DNA of 9,682 nucleotides from Patescibacteria group bacterium. Its GTDB lineage: Bacteria; Patescibacteriota; Kazan-3B-28. The position numbers and the translations under genes were made by a program. The DNA lies in assembly GCA_022703745.1 (NCBI GenBank), contig JAKLDB010000017.1:1-9682 (forward strand), given 5' to 3'. Below the pieces are notes generated by a model, which saw nothing but the letters and a program-made list of their open reading frames with translations, was not told the origin of the DNA and made no database searches. Numbering within the stretch: position 1 is the first letter of the stretch; every line of letters starts with the position of its first letter. Shown here piece after piece: positions 7,084 through 9,682 of this stretch.

Positions 7084-7152
7084 ATGAGACAAATGAGACA
7101 GTGGCAAGGGGGTGTGTCTTGGTCTAGATATTATGAAGTATTTGTGGCGTAA
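7084..7152 (+). CDS. Possible 22-aa small ORF
   Basis: ATG 7084 opens a 22-codon frame ending in TAA, starting MRQMRQWQGGVSWSRYYEV. AGGAG (7076-7080) lies three bases before the ATG; the same motif precedes the cdaA ATG by two, so short spacing may be usable here. The AGGAG partly overlaps the last arm of the upstream hairpin (7069-7077), so folding could mask it. The peptide has no signal or membrane segment and no recognised family. A chance ORF is at least as likely as a real gene. Confidence 0.2.
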   Translation: MRQMRQWQGGVSWSRYYEVFVA

Positions 7153-7156
7153 TCTA

Positions 7157-7918
7157 CTATCCTGCACTACTGAATAATCCGACACTATTGAAGTAGTGAA
7201 GAAGTTTCCCCCCACTGCTAAGAATGATTCGGATAGTTGGGTAGCTATAGACATCACCAGTTAGACCAGCTGGGAGCTTGTAGCTCTTATCTTGCCAGAT
7301 CCACTCATTGGCAGCTGGATTAGCGGCTCCTTGTTTACTGGAGATGTAGGTAAACTGGTCAGTAGCTGGAAGTTGATTGCCGACACCCTTGGCTAGATAG
7401 TCAAAGGCAGTTCGCTCAATAGTATCCTTTGGTTTTAGCGGAAGTTCCATTGAACCATAACTGGCGCATTTGGAGGCGTTTAGTCCCACACCACCCAGTA
7501 ATCCTTGGATTTCTTCTGGATAGCGAACATGAATATCTACTATCTGAAGGTTTCTGGCATCTACTTCATATTCATACACCTCACATCGTTCATTGATGTA
7601 TTGAGTTTGCTGGAAAACATAGACTGGCCGTTTCCACTCGACAGGAGTATCTATCTGGGAACCTCCGTCATCAAGCTGGGTTGCTTTACCGATAGTGAAA
7701 TTGGAAGGATTAGCTGGAGTAGAAATATATTTGATTTCCAAACTCGGGTCAGCCATAAAGTCTCTAATGGCGGTTTGAATCTGAACCGTATCCTGAGAGG
7801 AAGGCTCTGGCTTGGTTTGGGCTACAACTTGTTCCGCTCCACCTCTTCCCTGGTTAGCCCAGAAGGCAACTGCCACCAGAAGGACAAGAAATATTGCCGT
7901 GATGATGTAGTTTTTCAT
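7157..7918 (-). CDS. Membrane-anchored exported protein, unknown, with a PepSY-like stretch
   Basis: This 253-aa protein has an N-terminal signal anchor (about residues 3-20) followed by a Pro/Ser/Gln-rich linker (to about 45). The rest is soluble and presumably extracytoplasmic. YEYEVDARNLQIVDIHV (115-131) resembles the VYEVEVDAKTGEIL strand-turn-strand of PepSY-type domains, but I would not assign the family on that alone. Two cysteines (C112, C151) could form a disulfide. A C-terminal part (about 188-247) includes EWIWQDKSYKLPAG and YPTIRIILSSGGKLLHYF, also strand-rich. ATG 7918 is preceded by AAGG only a base or two away and by an extended -10 about seven bases upstream, so the mRNA may be nearly leaderless. 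It lies just downstream of the DGR reverse transcriptase, same strand, but I see no functional link. Confidence 0.72.
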   Translation of the reverse strand: MKNYIITAIFLVLLVAVAFWANQGRGGAEQVVAQTKPEPSSQDTVQIQTAIRDFMADPSLEIKYISTPANPSNFTIGKATQLDDGGSQIDTPVEWKRPVYVFQQTQYINERCEVYEYEVDARNLQIVDIHVRYPEEIQGLLGGVGLNASKCASYGSMELPLKPKDTIERTAFDYLAKGVGNQLPATDQFTYISSKQGAANPAANEWIWQDKSYKLPAGLTGDVYSYPTIRIILSSGGKLLHYFNSVGLFSSAG

Positions 7919-7924
7919 ACCTTT

Positions 7925-7933
7925 ATATTACCA
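7925..7933 (-). promoter_or_regulatory. Extended -10 promoter for the 253-aa exported protein
   Basis: The minus strand reads TGG followed by TAATAT (7933-7925), an extended -10 without a clear -35. The predicted start of transcription falls on or next to the ATG at 7918, implying a very short or absent leader. Confidence 0.35.
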
Positions 7934-7977
7934 GATGAGCCTCAATGTCCGCAGCGATAGAGGGTTTGTCTTATGTC

Positions 7978-9054
7978 TCATTTCTGGACTCCAGAAGAAT
8001 GGATGACATGGTCCATTACTGCCCTAAGTTGACCTGCAATCTTGTAACCATTCACATGCTGAAGATACCCCAGATATGATGGCAGACTAAGCCGACCCCT
8101 AATCGGATTATGCTTTACCTGATAAGTCAAATGTCTGAGCATCCTCCTGACTGTCTTCTTTCTTGGGCGATTGTGACGAGGTAGCGCCACATAGCCAACA
8201 AAATCAATCCCCCAAGTCAGCTTTCTCAAAAAAACTTTGTTCGGGTGAACTTGCAGTTTCAACCGTTCTCTGCAAAACTGAGCGATTTCAACAAAATCTC
8301 CCATAAGTACGCTCGGATCTGAGTCCAACAAAACCAAATCGTCGGCATATCTAATGTAGTATTTAACTTTTAATCTATGCTTGATGAACTTATCTAACGG
8401 ATCCATATAAATGTTGGCAAATAGTTGAGAGGTTAAATTACCCAGTGGGATACCCCGACCTTCTGACGCGGAAAAACTTTGGATAATATTAGTCAGCAGT
8501 CCCAGTAAACAATTGTCGTCGATTCTTTCGGCCAACTGGTTCATTAAAATCTGATGATCAATTGAATCAAAAAATTTACGCATATCACATTTAAGCGCCC
8601 AGCAGGGTCGGACATAGCCACAGCTGACTTTTCGTGCTACTTTAACCAGTCGGGCGAACGCCTTGTGGACACCCTTGCCCGTCCGACACGAGAAACTATC
8701 ATAGACAAATGTTTTATCAAAGCCAGGATACAAATTACGATAAATGGCGTGATGCAATAAACGATCTCTAACCGAGGCCTTGCTAATCACTCTGGGTTTC
8801 GGGTCGCTAATTCTAAATTGCTGATAGGAACCGTGAGTATATGTCCCATCGCTTAGGTCGTGATGCAAGACGAAAATATTGTCTTCTAAATCGAGAGCGA
8901 AATCTTGGGTATCACCTTTGTTCTGTTTCCCCTTGATAAACTCTCGCCAAGCATCAAAAATGTTCTCTATAGAAATAATATCCTTAAAAATACCATCATG
9001 AAAAATGACTTGCGTTCCCCCGATTTCGGACCGAATACGCCTCAGATCGTTCAC
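7978..9054 (-). CDS. DGR reverse transcriptase
   Basis: This 358-aa protein is a full-length DGR-class RT. Domains in order: N-terminal IISIENIFDAWREF (26-39) and LEDNIFVLHHDL (56-67); motif 2 region ISKASVRDRLLHHAIYRNLYP (90-110) and FVYDSFSCRTGKGVHKA (116-132); motif A LKCDMRKFFDSID (154-166) with catalytic D157; motif B IPLGNLTSQLFANIY (202-216), the LGxxTSQ box characteristic of DGRs; motif C YIRYADD (233-239) with D238/D239; then LQVHPNKVFLRKL and GIDFVGYV (282-289). It reverse-transcribes the template repeat with errors at adenines, working with Avd, and the cDNA replaces the variable repeat of a target gene. The start is given as GTG 9054 without a Shine-Dalgarno. The family match begins near residue 18, so the true start could be later. 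The stop is TGA. The 5' end overlaps avd on the other strand. Confidence 0.93.
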   Translation of the reverse strand: MNDLRRIRSEIGGTQVIFHDGIFKDIISIENIFDAWREFIKGKQNKGDTQDFALDLEDNIFVLHHDLSDGTYTHGSYQQFRISDPKPRVISKASVRDRLLHHAIYRNLYPGFDKTFVYDSFSCRTGKGVHKAFARLVKVARKVSCGYVRPCWALKCDMRKFFDSIDHQILMNQLAERIDDNCLLGLLTNIIQSFSASEGRGIPLGNLTSQLFANIYMDPLDKFIKHRLKVKYYIRYADDLVLLDSDPSVLMGDFVEIAQFCRERLKLQVHPNKVFLRKLTWGIDFVGYVALPRHNRPRKKTVRRMLRHLTYQVKHNPIRGRLSLPSYLGYLQHVNGYKIAGQLRAVMDHVIHSSGVQK

Positions 9055-9369
9055 CGGATTTATCAGCTCTATTTAACGCTGTATACTGTTTTACGAAAGA
9101 TGCCTAAGCAGGATAGGTACGCTCTCGGCCAAAAATGCGAGAATATCACCCTGGAGATTTTGGAATGTGTTTTCTTGGCCAATAGCGAATATAAACAAGC
9201 CAAATTGCCTCTGCTCCACAAGATAGATACGCATCTAAAAATCCTCAAGACATGCTTGAGGCTGGGCTATGATACCAAAGCCTTGGACCAGAAAAAGTAT
9301 CTCCTACTGCAGGAAATTTTGCAAGAGATCGGCAAAATGCTGGGTGGTTGGATTAAGAGCATAAAATAG
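8998..9369 (+). CDS. avd: DGR accessory variability determinant (Avd)
   Basis: This 123-aa protein is almost entirely helical. It has the typical Avd string order: PQIVHRIYQLYLTLYTVLRKMPKQDRYALG (helix 1 and the K(M/L)PKxDRYxLG turn), QKCENITLEILECVFLA (helix 2), KLPLLHKIDTHLKILKTCLRLGYD (helix 3), and the conserved C-terminus LLQEILQEIGKMLGGWIKS. Avd is a barrel-shaped pentamer of four-helix bundles, very basic, that binds the DGR RT and template RNA and is needed for mutagenic retrohoming. The length is normal. ATG 8998 was chosen because upstream codons belong to the RT gene on the other strand and helix 1 begins about 15 residues in; there is no clear Shine-Dalgarno. Unusually, avd faces away from the RT, overlaps its 5' end antisense, and reads toward the template repeat. 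Confidence 0.88.
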   Translation: MKNDLRSPDFGPNTPQIVHRIYQLYLTLYTVLRKMPKQDRYALGQKCENITLEILECVFLANSEYKQAKLPLLHKIDTHLKILKTCLRLGYDTKALDQKKYLLLQEILQEIGKMLGGWIKSIK

Positions 9370-9373
9370 AAAA

Positions 9374-9393
9374 CCTCACTATTACTAGTGAGG
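9374..9393 (-). terminator. 8-bp hairpin beside the DGR template repeat, terminator-like
   Basis: There is a perfect stem CCTCACTA / TAGTGAGG with loop GTAA on the minus strand (TTAC on plus). On minus it is followed by TTTTCTATTTT, a good U-tract, so it resembles an intrinsic terminator for RNA carrying the template repeat. It also begins five bases after the avd stop on plus, where the following bases are not T-rich. An 8-bp stem with a 4-nt loop just 3' of the repeat also resembles the hairpin/cruciform elements known downstream of variable repeats in some DGRs. Confidence 0.6.
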
Positions 9394-9397
9394 CCAA

Positions 9398-9515
9398 GAC
9401 TTCGGAGAACGAAACACCAAGATTGTCGTTGGAATTGTCGGGTTCGTTTCTGTCCACATTCGCACCATTGGAATCGAAATTACCGACGTTCACCAAGTTG
9501 CCATCCGAGGTGCGG
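9398..9515 (-). repeat. DGR template repeat (TR), boundaries approximate
   Basis: Read on minus, in the frame whose codons begin at 9562, the sequence translates SDGNLVNVGNFDSNGANV then DRNEPDNSNDNLGVSF. Nine codons between 9499 and 9422 are AAC or AAT. Dense AAY codons are the signature of a TR, since adenine-directed mutation of AAY can give many residues but no stop. The N-D-N-L-G-V-S-F end fits the conserved tail of DGR variable repeats. It lies close to RT and avd and on the RT strand. The intact asparagines argue for TR rather than a diversified VR. The frame has a stop at 9595-9593 and no long ORF, as expected for a non-coding template. The exact ends need the VR, which is not in this window. 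Confidence 0.8.
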
Positions 9516-9682
9516 CGTTTCGTTGCAGATTTCCGTCCCGATAAAGATTCTGGATCAACCAAGATTCTAGAACCATAGATTTTGTTGTGGCATTAGGCGT
9601 TGAAACCCAAACCCACTCTAGAAATCTGCAAGCAGTCTTTGTTAAATGGCGAGAGGCATCCTTGAATACCCCTTCATTAGCC
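9490..9682 (-). CDS. C-terminal fragment of an unidentified protein, perhaps GIY-YIG-like
   Basis: A frame open from the right edge runs 63 codons to a TGA at 9492-9490. The C-terminus includes KTACRFLEWVWVSTP, then KSMVLESWLIQNLYRDGN. The pattern W-V-x-V ... LE-x-x-LI-x-x-L ... N is reminiscent of the end of GIY-YIG nuclease domains, where the Glu binds metal, but the catalytic GIY and YIG strands would lie outside the window, so this is a weak suggestion. Its last few codons overlap the start of the template repeat in another frame. It could also be a chance open frame. Confidence 0.4.
   Translation of the reverse strand, partial: ANEGVFKDASRHLTKTACRFLEWVWVSTPNATTKSMVLESWLIQNLYRDGNLQRNAAPRMATW

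Noticed and set aside
7978..7980. Possible TGA recoding (Gly) as in Gracilibacteria/SR1
   Set aside because: TGA ends the RT at the expected family length, and no gene in the window has internal in-frame TGA.
8905..8997. Upstream extension of avd
   Set aside because: It lies wholly antisense to conserved RT N-terminal coding sequence and does not look like Avd, whose helix 1 starts about 15 residues after ATG 8998.
9353..9562. 69-codon minus-strand ORF (TTG start) rich in Asn
   Set aside because: It is the template repeat plus hairpin read as protein. It begins with TTG without a ribosome binding site, has a stop not far upstream, and its C-terminus is encoded by the hairpin and T-tract.
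1..9682. CRISPR array, rRNA or tRNA genes, or insertion sequence
   Set aside because: No regularly spaced direct repeats, rRNA-like segments, tRNA cloverleaf or transposase reading frame was seen on either strand. The only mobile-type gene is the DGR reverse transcriptase.

Overview
The window looks like a stretch of a small, gene-dense bacterial genome. I think a Candidate Phyla Radiation (Patescibacteria) lineage is likely. This is inference from the moderate-to-low GC, the tight packing (two TAATG stop/start overlaps and one 13-nt overlap), the lipoproteins of no recognised family, and a diversity-generating retroelement (DGR), which are frequent in that group. TGA, TAA and TAG all act as stops, so the code is standard; there is no sign of the TGA=Gly recoding of Gracilibacteria/SR1.

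Left part (1-2758, all on the minus strand). One operon reads leftward from a good sigma-70-type promoter (TTGTCT, 17 nt, TATGAT). It encodes a membrane-anchored CdaA-type diadenylate cyclase homologue, a YbbR/CdaR partner protein, and a DnaQ-type 3'-5' exonuclease that leaves the window. cdaA-cdaR is the classical c-di-AMP pair. Here, however, the cyclase motifs DGA and RHR have become RGA and IQR, so the protein may be a pseudo-cyclase. A 233-bp spacer with several hairpins precedes the operon.

Middle (2945-6974). On the minus strand lie a 245-aa lipoprotein, a small lipoprotein and an OpgC-like membrane acyltransferase; the last two overlap and probably form a transcription unit. Diverging from them on the plus strand is an ABC-2 type exporter, with ATPase and permease overlapping as TAATG. 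The permease converges on a minus-strand anchored exported protein (7157-7918). The 182 bp between them contain several strong hairpins and a possible 22-codon ORF.

Right part (7978-9682). This is the core of a DGR: a reverse transcriptase on minus with the DGR-type box (IPLGNLTSQ) and YADD, an Avd accessory protein on plus, and a minus-strand template repeat (TR) with nine intact AAY codons next to an 8-bp hairpin. The layout is odd. avd is inverted between TR and RT, its 5' end overlaps the 5' end of the RT gene antisense by up to 57 bp, and it is transcribed toward the TR. No variable repeat or target gene is in the window, so the diversified gene must lie elsewhere. A partial reading frame enters from the right edge and ends inside the TR.
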